Source of the DNA: Solirubrobacterales bacterium
GTDB taxonomy: Bacteria; Actinomycetota; Thermoleophilia; Solirubrobacterales; 70-9
NCBI GenBank assembly: GCA_030152505.1
Contig: JASLJO010000321.1
Span: 1 to 5,145 of the forward strand
DNA length: 5,145 nucleotides
Reading direction: 5' to 3'
In this document: positions 1 through 5,145 of the stretch, one piece after another
Position numbering within the stretch: position 1 is the stretch's first letter
Layout of the letters: each line of letters starts with the position of its first letter
The notes under the pieces: generated by a model
Told to the model about the DNA's origin: nothing
The model's database searches: none
What the model saw: the letters and a program-made list of their open reading frames with translations, nothing else
Translations under genes and position numbers: made by a program

Positions 1-3000
1 GAGCAGATCTCCGTTTGAGGCGATCGCTATCGAGGTCGGCCGGTTGAACTGCCCGTTGCCGTTGCCATAGGAGCCGAATTTCGAGAGGTATTTGCCCGTC
101 GAGTCGAACTTCTCGACGCGGTTGTTGCTCTTGTCGACGACCCAGAGGTTGCCCGCGCTGTCGACCGCAACGTCGCCGGGCGCTTTGAGTTGGCCGTCGC
201 CCGACCCGAGGTTTCCGAAAGAGCTCGAGTAGGTCGGTTTTTCGATCAGCCCAGAGCCGAGTTCTTTGAGTTCTTTGGAGCTGGCGCTGAAAGTAGACGG
301 GTCTTGGACCTCGATTTCTGAGAGGACGCCACCTTCGTAGCTGTAGTCGACTTTAGCGGCGCCTTCAGTGAGGCGAGCCTCGGTCCGGCCCGCTTCGCTG
401 AAGGAAACCGAGGTCGAGGACTGCCCGGTCTCATCCGTGAGTTCATATCCCCCGTTTGACTTCTTCGTCACCGTCGATTGCAGCGCCGGGTCGAAGGTCT
501 GGGCGCCGGCGGTGGTCGGCAGGTTGACGCGGCTCTCGACGGCGCCGCTGTTGGAGACCAGATCGGCCTTGTCGGGCACCGGCGAGCCTTCGGATTTGAA
601 CGGTTCGAGGTCGGGAGTCTGCGCCAGCGTCCAGCCATCGCCCCATTCGGTGTTCTGGGCGTCGGGGAGCTGGGAGTTGTAGAAGCGTTCGACTTCGAGA
701 TCGACCGCGGGTCCTTCGACGTCGATGTCGCGTTCGTGGTAGACGAGGTTGCCGTTCATCACGTTGACCGCGAGTTCGGGGCCACCGGGATCTTCTCCGC
801 CTTCTGGGCCTTTCCCATCGGGCAGCGGGAAGTGCTGCATCACGTATTCGTCTTTCATCCCGGTTGCAGGGATGTATTCGAACTCGATGTTGCGTTCACG
901 TTTTTTGCCCACAAAATCGACGGCTATGACTTCGAGCGTGTGTTTACCTGACGCCAGCCCAGTCAGCTTCAGTGGGTAGGTCTGGGTCATTTTGCAGCTG
1001 GTTCCCGGGCAGGATGGCAACGCCGACCAGGGCACTTCCAGTTTCTGTTTGTCGAGCCAGATTTCGATGTTCTTGACGCCCGAGCGCTTGGTCAGGTTGT
1101 TGGTCAAGGCGCCGTCGGTGGCTTCAATTTTCAGGTTGTAGACGGGCAGGCTCAGTTCGTCCCATTTTTCGGGATCCTGCGCGTCGCCTTTTTCCTCATG
1201 GGTGGCGAGAGCAAGCTGCCCGTTCAACGTGACTTCGGGTGGCGTGCGATCCACCTTGGTCGTGAATTGAGTTCCGGCCGTCTTGCCCGTCGGGTCTTCG
1301 GCCACGGTCCCCGTGGTCCTGATCCCCTCGCCGAAGCTGTCGCCGGTCACCGCGAAATGCGCGATGTAGTTATTGGGGCAGCGGCTGCCGTAGAGTCCGG
1401 TGCAGTAGCCGACGTTGTCCTGGATCACCGGTTTGCCTTCGGGCGTGATCGTGACCCGATGGACGCCGAGGCCCTCGTCCCCTGCAGAGATGTCGATGTT
1501 CAGGTGATCGGCATCGCTGAACCAGCCGGAGGGAATGCCGCTCGGCGAGATGATCGGCGGGTAGTCGTCGTTCAACCAGATCCCGACACCCCCCGCATAG
1601 AGGACGCGTTGGCAGGCGAGCCAAACACCGGGGGGACCGCTGCCCTCGCCGACGATGAGGGCCTGCCCGACCCCGTCGCCGGCCAGGTTGCCATACGTTT
1701 TGGCGTAGTCGATCCAGATCGGGCTCCAGACGTCGCCGGGATTCCACAGGCCGGCGTAGTCATGGGGCTGCTGGGATCCGCAGCCGTTGTTCGCCCGGTT
1801 GAAGGGGATCAGCCAGACGTGGTTGATGTAGACCTTCGAGTTCGCGGTGCGGTAGGCCCACTGGCCAAACTGTTCTGGGCCGTAGAACACGGGTTCCACA
1901 ATGGTGAGGAGACCAATATGGGAGCCTTCCCAACAGCAGACATCGTGGTGGATGCTTGAGTTGTTGCTTTCCCAGGTCCAGGCGCCGTTGGTGAGCGGCG
2001 CCGGGTTGTTGCCGCCATACCAGTTCTGACCCTGATTGACCCAGTCCTCCACGATCGGGTCGACGAGGATCGGGTAGGCGTAGTCGCCTCCGCGGTGGTT
2101 CAAGTGCAGGGCGATCGAGCCGCCTTCGACCTCAAGGTCGACTGGAACTTCGGTTCCCTGGGCGTCGGTGGCCGAGGGCTTGGGGATCAGGGTGAGCCTC
2201 TCCCCTTCACGGAGGACTTCAGCTCCCCCCCGTCCGTCCGAGCGAAGTTCGGACCCTTCGGGCAGGCCGACTTCGAAGCTCAGATCCTCGGGGCTTTCCA
2301 TGGAGCGCAGCAGGTCGAAGAGCTCAGCGCCGAGGCTGTTCGGAGCCACAAACAGGTCGGTGTCCGGCAGCACCGACGGATAAAAGAGATTCTTGTCACC
2401 GAAGAGGTTTGCCGAGCTGTCGGCGGCTCCGCCCTGAGAGATCTCGAAGCCTTCGCCGACCTGGATCGGTTCGCCGGCGGAGTTGGGCAGAACGACGTCC
2501 GAGATGGCGTTTTCAGTCCGAAAGCCTTCCGGCGTCGCTTCAAGGGAGAGGTCGACTTTGGCAAGCTGCCCGTCTTCGTCTTCGGTGCGCACCGGGACGG
2601 TCGTTTCGAGCAGTGAGCCTTCGCCTTCGGCTTTGACGACAGCACCTGATTCGCCGAGGGTGCGAACGAGCTGGGCGTCACTGAGGAACCTGCTCGGATC
2701 AGCGTTGAGCGCCTCGAGCTGTTCACCGAAGAGCGAACGCAGCAGCTCTTCGGATTCGCCAGCGGAGATGTCACCAAAGGCATGCCATGAGTCTTCGCGC
2801 TGTTCTTCGGCTTCCGGGCTGGCGAGCCATTCTTTCTGTTCGGCTTCTTCCTGTTCGGCTTCTGCGATCGCCCGAGAGACCTGGCCGGCATCGGGAACCT
2901 GGGTTGCCGCTACTTCTTCTTCTTTGCTCGTCAGAGGTTTGAAGTCGCTGGATTCCGATGCTCCGGTGGGTTCTTGGGCGAGAACCGGAACGCCAGAGCT

Positions 3001-3084
3001 GACCAGCAGGACAAGGGTGAACAAGAGCAGCCAGCGTAGGTGACCTCCGCTGAATCGAGCCTTCGGTTTAGCCGAACGATGCAT
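1..3084 (-). CDS. Large secreted Rhs-family protein with NHL repeats (N-terminal 1028 residues, 3' end off the left edge)
   Basis: The frame is open without a stop from the ATG at 3084 to base 1 (1028 codons). Residues 1-36 form a signal peptide: basic n-region, hydrophobic core about 18-35, and a VLA|QE cleavage site. Residues 50-110 are Glu-rich. A region ending at 'YPILVDP' (337-343), preceded by 'ATDAQG' (305-310), is a layout I know from actinobacterial Rhs-like proteins. Residues 346-505 are rich in Trp/Asn with Cys383, 384, 435 and 491. Two Ig-like segments follow, about 506-610 and 611-738, the second opening with 'VDRTPPEVTL'. Residues 770-804 ('ELAVNVMNGNLVYHERD' then 'ERFYNS') match the DUF6531 Rhs entry pattern. 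From 956 NHL propeller repeats begin ('GQLKAPGDVAVDSAGNLWVVD'-type), and the second is cut by the edge. Start choice: a GGAGGT Shine-Dalgarno sequence lies four bases upstream and the signal peptide follows at once. The protein is probably exported, as a cell-surface or secreted Rhs shell; the C-terminal effector or function is unseen. Confidence 0.93.
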   Translation of the reverse strand, partial: MHRSAKPKARFSGGHLRWLLLFTLVLLVSSGVPVLAQEPTGASESSDFKPLTSKEEEVAATQVPDAGQVSRAIAEAEQEEAEQKEWLASPEAEEQREDSWHAFGDISAGESEELLRSLFGEQLEALNADPSRFLSDAQLVRTLGESGAVVKAEGEGSLLETTVPVRTEDEDGQLAKVDLSLEATPEGFRTENAISDVVLPNSAGEPIQVGEGFEISQGGAADSSANLFGDKNLFYPSVLPDTDLFVAPNSLGAELFDLLRSMESPEDLSFEVGLPEGSELRSDGRGGAEVLREGERLTLIPKPSATDAQGTEVPVDLEVEGGSIALHLNHRGGDYAYPILVDPIVEDWVNQGQNWYGGNNPAPLTNGAWTWESNNSSIHHDVCCWEGSHIGLLTIVEPVFYGPEQFGQWAYRTANSKVYINHVWLIPFNRANNGCGSQQPHDYAGLWNPGDVWSPIWIDYAKTYGNLAGDGVGQALIVGEGSGPPGVWLACQRVLYAGGVGIWLNDDYPPIISPSGIPSGWFSDADHLNIDISAGDEGLGVHRVTITPEGKPVIQDNVGYCTGLYGSRCPNNYIAHFAVTGDSFGEGIRTTGTVAEDPTGKTAGTQFTTKVDRTPPEVTLNGQLALATHEEKGDAQDPEKWDELSLPVYNLKIEATDGALTNNLTKRSGVKNIEIWLDKQKLEVPWSALPSCPGTSCKMTQTYPLKLTGLASGKHTLEVIAVDFVGKKRERNIEFEYIPATGMKDEYVMQHFPLPDGKGPEGGEDPGGPELAVNVMNGNLVYHERDIDVEGPAVDLEVERFYNSQLPDAQNTEWGDGWTLAQTPDLEPFKSEGSPVPDKADLVSNSGAVESRVNLPTTAGAQTFDPALQSTVTKKSNGGYELTDETGQSSTSVSFSEAGRTEARLTEGAAKVDYSYEGGVLSEIEVQDPSTFSASSKELKELGSGLIEKPTYSSSFGNLGSGDGQLKAPGDVAVDSAGNLWVVDKSNNRVEKFDSTGKYLSKFGSYGNGNGQFNRPTSIAIASNGDLL
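2836..2865 (-). repeat. Two-copy 15-bp tandem repeat in the Glu-rich segment of the Rhs gene
   Basis: Plus-strand units 2836-2850 and 2851-2865 share their first 13 bases (CTGTTCGGCTTCT). They encode two EAEQ(E/K) pentapeptide-like units at residues 74-85 of the large protein. A more diverged EAEEQ follows a few residues later. This is probably local slippage in a low-complexity, helix-prone acidic stretch just after the signal peptide. Confidence 0.6.
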
Positions 3085-3085
3085 T

Positions 3086-3100
3086 CTGACCTCCGGTCAG
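3086..3100 (-). promoter_or_regulatory. Shine-Dalgarno hairpin in front of the Rhs gene
   Basis: On the transcript the 15 bases just before the Rhs start read CTGACC-GGA-GGTCAG, a perfect 6-bp stem with a three-base loop, followed by one A and the ATG at 3084. The Shine-Dalgarno sequence GGAGGT (3089-3094) is half loop and half stem, so the folded form would block ribosome access. The inverted repeat is seen directly; a regulatory role is inferred. A three-base loop is tight, so stability is uncertain. Confidence 0.5.
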
Positions 3101-3135
3101 CAGAGCGTGCGCCGGACATCGGCGTCGGTGGTCAT
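3097..3135 (-). CDS. Possible 12-codon leader ORF upstream of the Rhs gene
   Basis: An ATG at 3135 is preceded by GGAG with a five-base gap (CAGGGAG-TGGAC-ATG) and opens a 12-residue frame, MTTDADVRRTLC, ended by TGA at 3099-3097. That stop lies inside the 5' arm of the hairpin covering the Rhs ribosome-binding site, 12 bases upstream of the Rhs ATG. A ribosome finishing this ORF would melt that hairpin, so translational coupling is plausible. The peptide has no recognisable similarity and no run of one amino acid of the kind seen in classical attenuator leaders. It is in frame with the Rhs gene but separated by the TGA. The ORF is short enough to arise by chance; the Shine-Dalgarno sequence, its placement within the predicted transcript and the stop position are the supporting points. 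Confidence 0.35.
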   Translation of the reverse strand: MTTDADVRRTLC

Positions 3136-3193
3136 GTCCACTCCCTGCACTGTTTAAGTAACAAAAAAGTCTCGAATCGGTATGTCTGCGGTG

Positions 3194-3223
3194 ACCATAT
3201 CCACATGGGTTGCACCGCGTCAA
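3194..3223 (-). promoter_or_regulatory. Probable sigma70-type promoter for the Rhs gene
   Basis: On the minus strand a -35 box TTGACG (3218-3223, five of six consensus bases) and a -10 box TATGGT (3194-3199, four of six) are separated by 18 bp. Transcription would begin near 3187, giving a leader of about 100 nt that contains the short upstream ORF and the Shine-Dalgarno hairpin. The surrounding spacer is visibly more AT-rich than the genes, as expected for a promoter region. It implies that the Rhs gene is transcribed on its own and not only by read-through from the 90-aa gene. Confidence 0.5.
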
Positions 3224-3312
3224 GGGGTAAACGAACAATTTGCGAATCTCGGATTAAGAACCTCGCCGATCAACTAGTAGGCACCTGGTCATCCGTGAAT
3301 GTTGAGAACAAC

Positions 3313-3332
3313 TCCGACCGCTTGGCATCGGA
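3313..3332 (-). terminator. Weak hairpin after the 90-aa gene
   Basis: Arms TCCGA/TCGGA (5 bp, ten-base loop) begin about 20 bases beyond the stop codon of the 90-aa gene. On the transcript they are followed by GTTGTTCT, only mildly U-rich. It could be a poor intrinsic terminator, but a 5-bp repeat is near what chance allows. Confidence 0.2.
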
Positions 3333-3352
3333 CGAGGTCAGGGTGGTGGACT

Positions 3353-3625
3353 TCATTGGCGCCATGTGAGGAGCGCGACGGCGCGGAGAGCAGCCTGGGT
3401 CGGCTCGATGACCTCGTCGTCACGGTTGGCGAAGAGGCCGAACTCACGGAGGTTGCGGATCGCCTCTGTCGCTGTCTCGACCTCCCTGGCGTCGTCGGCG
3501 TCGCTGACGATCCTCAGCCACAGCTCCCTGTCTGTGAGGTGTCGGGGGTGCAGTTCCGCGGCCTCTTCGAGAATCACGGCTTCGACTGTGGCCACGTTGT
3601 ACTTGGGCAGGATGTCGTCGGTCAT
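3353..3625 (-). CDS. Small (90 aa) protein with winged-helix-like pattern, function unknown
   Basis: The ATG at 3625 follows GAGGAAGGAAAC, a good ribosome-binding site; the gene ends in TGA at 3355-3353. The protein starts MTDDILPKYN. Its pattern is helix 11-25, then 'HPRHLT' (26-31) leading into a second helix with 'DRELWLRIV', an acidic turn (DADDARE, 42-48), a likely recognition helix (about 49-65, 'ATEAIRNLREFGLF'), a short acidic wing (DDEVIEPTQ, 69-77) and a last helix 'AALRAVALL'. This resembles small winged-helix-like proteins I associate with Thermoleophilia, with the recurring 'AVRDL...GL...PT.AALR' layout; that is recall, not a search result. There is no signal peptide or membrane segment, so it is probably cytoplasmic. 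It lies 84 bp after the 242-aa regulator, past a strong hairpin, and 268 bp before the Rhs gene. DNA binding is inferred; it could instead be a protein-interaction module. Confidence 0.82.
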   Translation of the reverse strand: MTDDILPKYNVATVEAVILEEAAELHPRHLTDRELWLRIVSDADDAREVETATEAIRNLREFGLFANRDDEVIEPTQAALRAVALLTWRQ

Positions 3626-3628
3626 GTT

Positions 3629-3637
3629 TCCTTCCTC
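3629..3637 (-). promoter_or_regulatory. Ribosome-binding site that sets the 90-aa gene start
   Basis: The transcript reads GAGGAAGGA-AAC-ATG, with GAGG eight bases before the ATG at 3625. An in-frame ATG at 3685 would add 20 residues but lies inside the upstream hairpin and has no comparable site, so the 3625 start is preferred. Confidence 0.65.
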
Positions 3638-3662
3638 AGCGGGTTTACTGGATGCGGCAAGA

Positions 3663-3699
3663 GGGGACGCAGAGGGCTCTGCCACGCCCTTGCGTCCCC
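3663..3699 (-). terminator. Strong bulged hairpin after the 242-aa regulator (terminator or attenuator)
   Basis: Plus-strand arms GGGGACGCA (3663-3671) / TGCGTCCCC (3691-3699) pair perfectly. After a one-base bulge at 3672 they continue with AGGGC (3673-3677) / GCCCT (3686-3690), giving 14 bp and an eight-base loop. The structure starts 10 bases past the TAG of the 242-aa gene. On the transcript it is followed by TCTTGCC, not a U-tract, so it is not a textbook intrinsic terminator. It may stop or pause transcription, protect the 3' end, or reduce expression of the 90-aa gene, which starts 37 bases later with no room for a full promoter after the hairpin. Confidence 0.65.
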
Positions 3700-3709
3700 G
3701 CGCGCAGAC

Positions 3710-4438
3710 CTACTTCTCCGCGGTCCCTGTTTTGCGCCGGCGCCTCTTTCCCCCGCGGCTTGCCCCGTTCGTCGACGCCTTCACAGTGCCCTCCGTCCGA
3801 GCGAGGAGGCCGTGAAGGTCAGGCGGCTCCCAGGCGGTCTCGAAGGCCAGCAGCGCGAACGTGTAGCCGGTGATCTCGCCGCCGTCTCCGTTGGCCTTCT
3901 CCATGCGCCTCGTCGTCGCCCGCTGCTCGTCTTCGATCTCCTTGGTCGCACGTTCGGCGATCGCCTTGACGTTGCGCTCCCCGTCTGCGTCGAGGACGAG
4001 CGGGGTGCGGGTGATGTGATCGTGCGCGCCCTGCAGCTTGCCCGCCTTCAGCGCGTCGGCCAGGTCATTGAACAGGTCGCTCGCTTGGCCGGCGCCGACG
4101 ACAGCGCGCATCCCTTTCTTGAGCCGCCGCCATGCCTTCGCCGGGAAAAGTGTCTTGGCGTTGGCGCGGTAGTAGTGCTCGACCGCCCCGCGGCGCGGCA
4201 CGGTGCGGGTCTCTTCGATGATCCCGTCGCAGTCATCGCGTAGGACCTTGACGTGGTAGCTGACCTGGCTCAGATTTTCTCCGAGCGCCTCTGACAGCTC
4301 GCTCGGGCTGACCTCGCCCTGCATCGCGGCGAGCAGGATGTGCTGGCGCAGGACGTGGGCCAGCGCCTTGACGAACCGGGGTTCGACCAGCGCCGGGAGG
4401 TGCGATGCCGCGCCCTTCTTCGACTTTCCTCTGGGCAT
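3710..4438 (-). CDS. ArsR-like winged-helix transcriptional regulator (242 aa)
   Basis: A cytoplasmic DNA-binding protein. Residues 19-38 ('EPRFVKALAHVLRQHILLA') match the first helices of ArsR/HTH_20-type domains ('hp.R..IL'). Residues 44-66 are the helix-turn-helix ('SPSELSEALG' then recognition helix 'LSQVSYHVKVL'), and 73-92 form the wing, ending 'PRRGAVEHYYRA'. The rest (93-210) is mostly helical and probably mediates dimerisation or ligand binding. It ends in a basic tail with KRRRRK at 231-236. There is no ELCVCD metal motif and the only Cys is residue 70, so classical metal sensing is unlikely. Start: the ATG at 4438 follows GAAGGGGCGAGAGT; a GTG at 4504 would add 22 residues but lacks a good ribosome-binding site and abuts the leader inverted repeat. 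The neighbouring gene encodes a related regulator. Targets are unknown; autoregulation through the upstream repeats is a guess. Confidence 0.9.
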   Translation of the reverse strand: MPRGKSKKGAASHLPALVEPRFVKALAHVLRQHILLAAMQGEVSPSELSEALGENLSQVSYHVKVLRDDCDGIIEETRTVPRRGAVEHYYRANAKTLFPAKAWRRLKKGMRAVVGAGQASDLFNDLADALKAGKLQGAHDHITRTPLVLDADGERNVKAIAERATKEIEDEQRATTRRMEKANGDGGEITGYTFALLAFETAWEPPDLHGLLARTEGTVKASTNGASRGGKRRRRKTGTAEK

Positions 4439-4507
4439 ACTCTCGCCCCTTCCGTTCGCCGGGTACGCGGGAGGGCAGCCAATGCACAACCCACGGATCA
4501 CCACCCG

Positions 4508-4540
4508 GGACCGACTGCCGATGTCTCAAGCAGTCGGTTC
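4508..4540. repeat. Inverted repeat upstream of the 242-aa regulator
   Basis: Plus-strand ACCGACTGC (4510-4518) and GCAGTCGGT (4530-4538) are perfect inverted copies. A G-T and a G-C pair extend the stem to 11 bp, with an 11-base loop. It ends 69 bp before the regulator start. On the minus strand no U-tract follows, so it is not an intrinsic terminator for the right-hand gene. As DNA it would be an operator with half-site centres 20 bp apart, as expected for a dimeric winged-helix protein; as RNA it would be a leader hairpin. I see no convincing promoter nearby. The best candidate, TTGGTA (4584-4589) with TATCTG (4562-4567) and a 16-bp spacer, is weak. Confidence 0.55.
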
Positions 4541-4602
4541 TATTCTGACGGTGAACAGTTACAGATAGGAACGGGTAAGTCTGTACCAATTTCTAGAACT
4601 AG

Positions 4603-4630
4603 TTTCACCTGTCAGAGGCATTTCACCTGT
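4603..4630. repeat. 10-bp direct repeat with 18-bp spacing in the regulator spacer
   Basis: TTTCACCTGT occurs at 4603-4612 and 4621-4630 on the plus strand, and the match continues with one mismatch for three more bases (CAG versus AAG). On the coding strand this is ACAGGTGAAA-N8-ACAGGTGAAA. It starts three bases beyond the stop codon of the right-hand regulator and lies about 165-190 bp upstream of the 242-aa gene. A 10-bp exact repeat within so short a spacer is unlikely by chance. A protein-binding site is the natural inference, but none is shown. Confidence 0.55.
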
Positions 4631-4633
4631 AAG

Positions 4634-5145
4634 TCAGTTTTCCCTTGGAGTGAGTCGGTGCATTGCCGGGGCGGCGGAGTCAACGGACTTGCTCCGCTCG
4701 AAGCCCAACGTTGCGGCGATGATGGTCGTCGCCTTCTCACCCGATCTGGCTCGTCTGTTGGTAGACCGCGCCTCAATCTCCGCCTTCCGTTCCCATGATT
4801 CGCGCTGCTCATCGGCCAGTTCGTTACGACCCTGCTCGTCGAGGTTGAACCAGCGCCACATCATGCGCACTCGGGGATCTGTGTTCAATTTCTGGGCTCG
4901 AAGTGCCGCTTGGGACTCGGCCATGATCGCTTGGAGCACCACGGCGGCGTATTCTTGCTTGACCTCAGGTGGCAGCGTCACCGCCTCCTCATCGCTCACG
5001 ATGGGGAGTTCAATAGCCCGATAGAAGTGCTGATCGACATTGCGGACCTTTTCGATCCTTGCCACTTCAATAGAGCCCGAGCTGAGCATTTCTTTGATGT
5101 GGTGGCCGATCGTGGTTATTGGCCAGGGGGTGAGGTCGGCGAGCA
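4634..5145 (-). CDS. ArsR-like winged-helix transcriptional regulator (C-terminal 169 residues; start off the right edge)
   Basis: The frame is open from the right edge to TGA at 4636-4634. The visible part begins inside the helix-turn-helix: 'LADLTPWPITTIGHHIKEM' resembles the recognition helix of ArsR/HTH_20-type regulators ('TPLTTVSYHVKEL'), followed by the wing 'SGSIEVARIEKVRNVDQHFYRA'. The first helices and the start codon are missing, so an ATG at 5089, which falls between recognition helix and wing, should not be taken as the start. The C-terminal half is helical: 'LPPEVKQEYAAVVLQAIMAES', then 'RMMWRWFNLDEQGRNELADE' and 'RKAEIEARSTNRRA', a layout I recall from related actinobacterial regulators with 'LDE.GW.EL' and 'I..ESA.R'. 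No metal-binding Cys cluster is visible, so the ligand is unknown. It is a distant relative of the 242-aa regulator next to it, probably a paralogue; the shared pattern is '(H/Y)H(I/V)K..L...I', then 'E...R..(V)(E/Q)H(Y/F)YRA'. Confidence 0.88.
   Translation of the reverse strand, partial: LADLTPWPITTIGHHIKEMLSSGSIEVARIEKVRNVDQHFYRAIELPIVSDEEAVTLPPEVKQEYAAVVLQAIMAESQAALRAQKLNTDPRVRMMWRWFNLDEQGRNELADEQRESWERKAEIEARSTNRRARSGEKATTIIAATLGFERSKSVDSAAPAMHRLTPREN

Noticed and set aside
21..28. GCGATCGC palindrome
   Set aside because: It lies within the coding frame of the NHL repeats and occurs once; there is no sign of an iterated HIP1-like element.
478..951. Plus-strand 157-codon open frame
   Set aside because: Antisense to the DUF6531 region of the Rhs gene. 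The repeated Phe/Asp/Val wording is the complement of Glu/Val codons and shows no domain.
1198..1959. Plus-strand 253-codon open frame
   Set aside because: It lies fully antisense to the Rhs gene, whose frame encodes clear domains. The translation is rich in Asp/Val/Ala/Arg with no family pattern, as expected for the mirror frame of GC-rich codons.
3163..3168. Six T on the coding strand in the Rhs leader, possible leader terminator
   Set aside because: No stable hairpin precedes it within the predicted transcript, so it is not an intrinsic terminator.
3040..3369. Plus-strand 109-codon frame across the Rhs promoter spacer
   Set aside because: It overlaps the Rhs signal-peptide codons and the promoter, and has no recognisable domain.
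3626..3685. Longer start (ATG at 3685) for the 90-aa gene
   Set aside because: The extra 20 residues would be encoded by the hairpin arms and there is no Shine-Dalgarno sequence; the ATG at 3625 has a good one.
3299..4243. Plus-strand 314-codon open frame
   Set aside because: It runs antisense through the 90-aa gene and most of the 242-aa regulator, both of which have ribosome-binding sites and recognisable patterns. It is a GC-bias shadow.
4439..4504. GTG start at 4504 for the 242-aa regulator
   Set aside because: No ribosome-binding site precedes it, and the added residues do not look like part of the winged-helix family.
4560..4585. TACAGA-N14-TCTGTA inverted repeat as an operator
   Set aside because: Six-base arms at this spacing are expected about once by chance in a spacer of this length.
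4592..4603. TCTAGAACTAGT, identical to the XbaI-SpeI stretch of a common cloning-vector polylinker
   Set aside because: Only these 12 bases match; the flanks do not continue as the polylinker does. Treated as coincidence (overlapping palindromes TTCTAGAA and AACTAGTT), not contamination.

Overview
The window looks like part of a high-GC actinobacterial chromosome. The gene families (a large secreted Rhs-type protein carrying NHL repeats, and ArsR-like winged-helix regulators with the 'PRRGAVEHYYRA' type wing) are those I associate with class Thermoleophilia (Solirubrobacterales). That placement is inferred from family resemblance and is not proven. Every gene I can support lies on the minus strand, so transcription runs from right to left.

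Right to left: (1) The C-terminal 169 residues of a winged-helix regulator whose start is beyond the right edge (4634-5145). (2) A 195-bp spacer with a 10-bp direct repeat at 18-bp spacing and a strong inverted repeat. (3) A complete 242-aa winged-helix regulator of the same broad family (3710-4438). (4) An 84-bp spacer holding a 14-bp bulged hairpin, a probable terminator or attenuator. (5) A 90-aa protein with a winged-helix-like pattern (3353-3625). (6) A 268-bp spacer with a good sigma70-type promoter (TTGACG-N18-TATGGT), a possible 12-codon leader ORF and a hairpin that encloses the Shine-Dalgarno sequence. (7) The first 1028 codons of a very large exported protein (1-3084), still open at the left edge.

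The dominant gene, about 60% of the window, encodes in order a signal peptide, a Glu-rich stretch, an N-terminal region ending in a 'YPILVDP' motif, a Cys-containing region, two Ig-like segments, a DUF6531-type Rhs entry domain and the first NHL beta-propeller repeats. The C-terminus, where an Rhs protein would carry any toxin, and any immunity gene are outside the window. A toxin function therefore cannot be claimed.

The plausible reading is a surface or secreted Rhs/NHL protein downstream of a small cluster of DNA-binding regulators. No direct link between regulators and Rhs gene is proven. The most interesting item is the leader of the Rhs gene: the stop codon of a short, in-frame upstream ORF lies inside the arm of the hairpin that occludes the Rhs ribosome-binding site, a layout that fits translational coupling.
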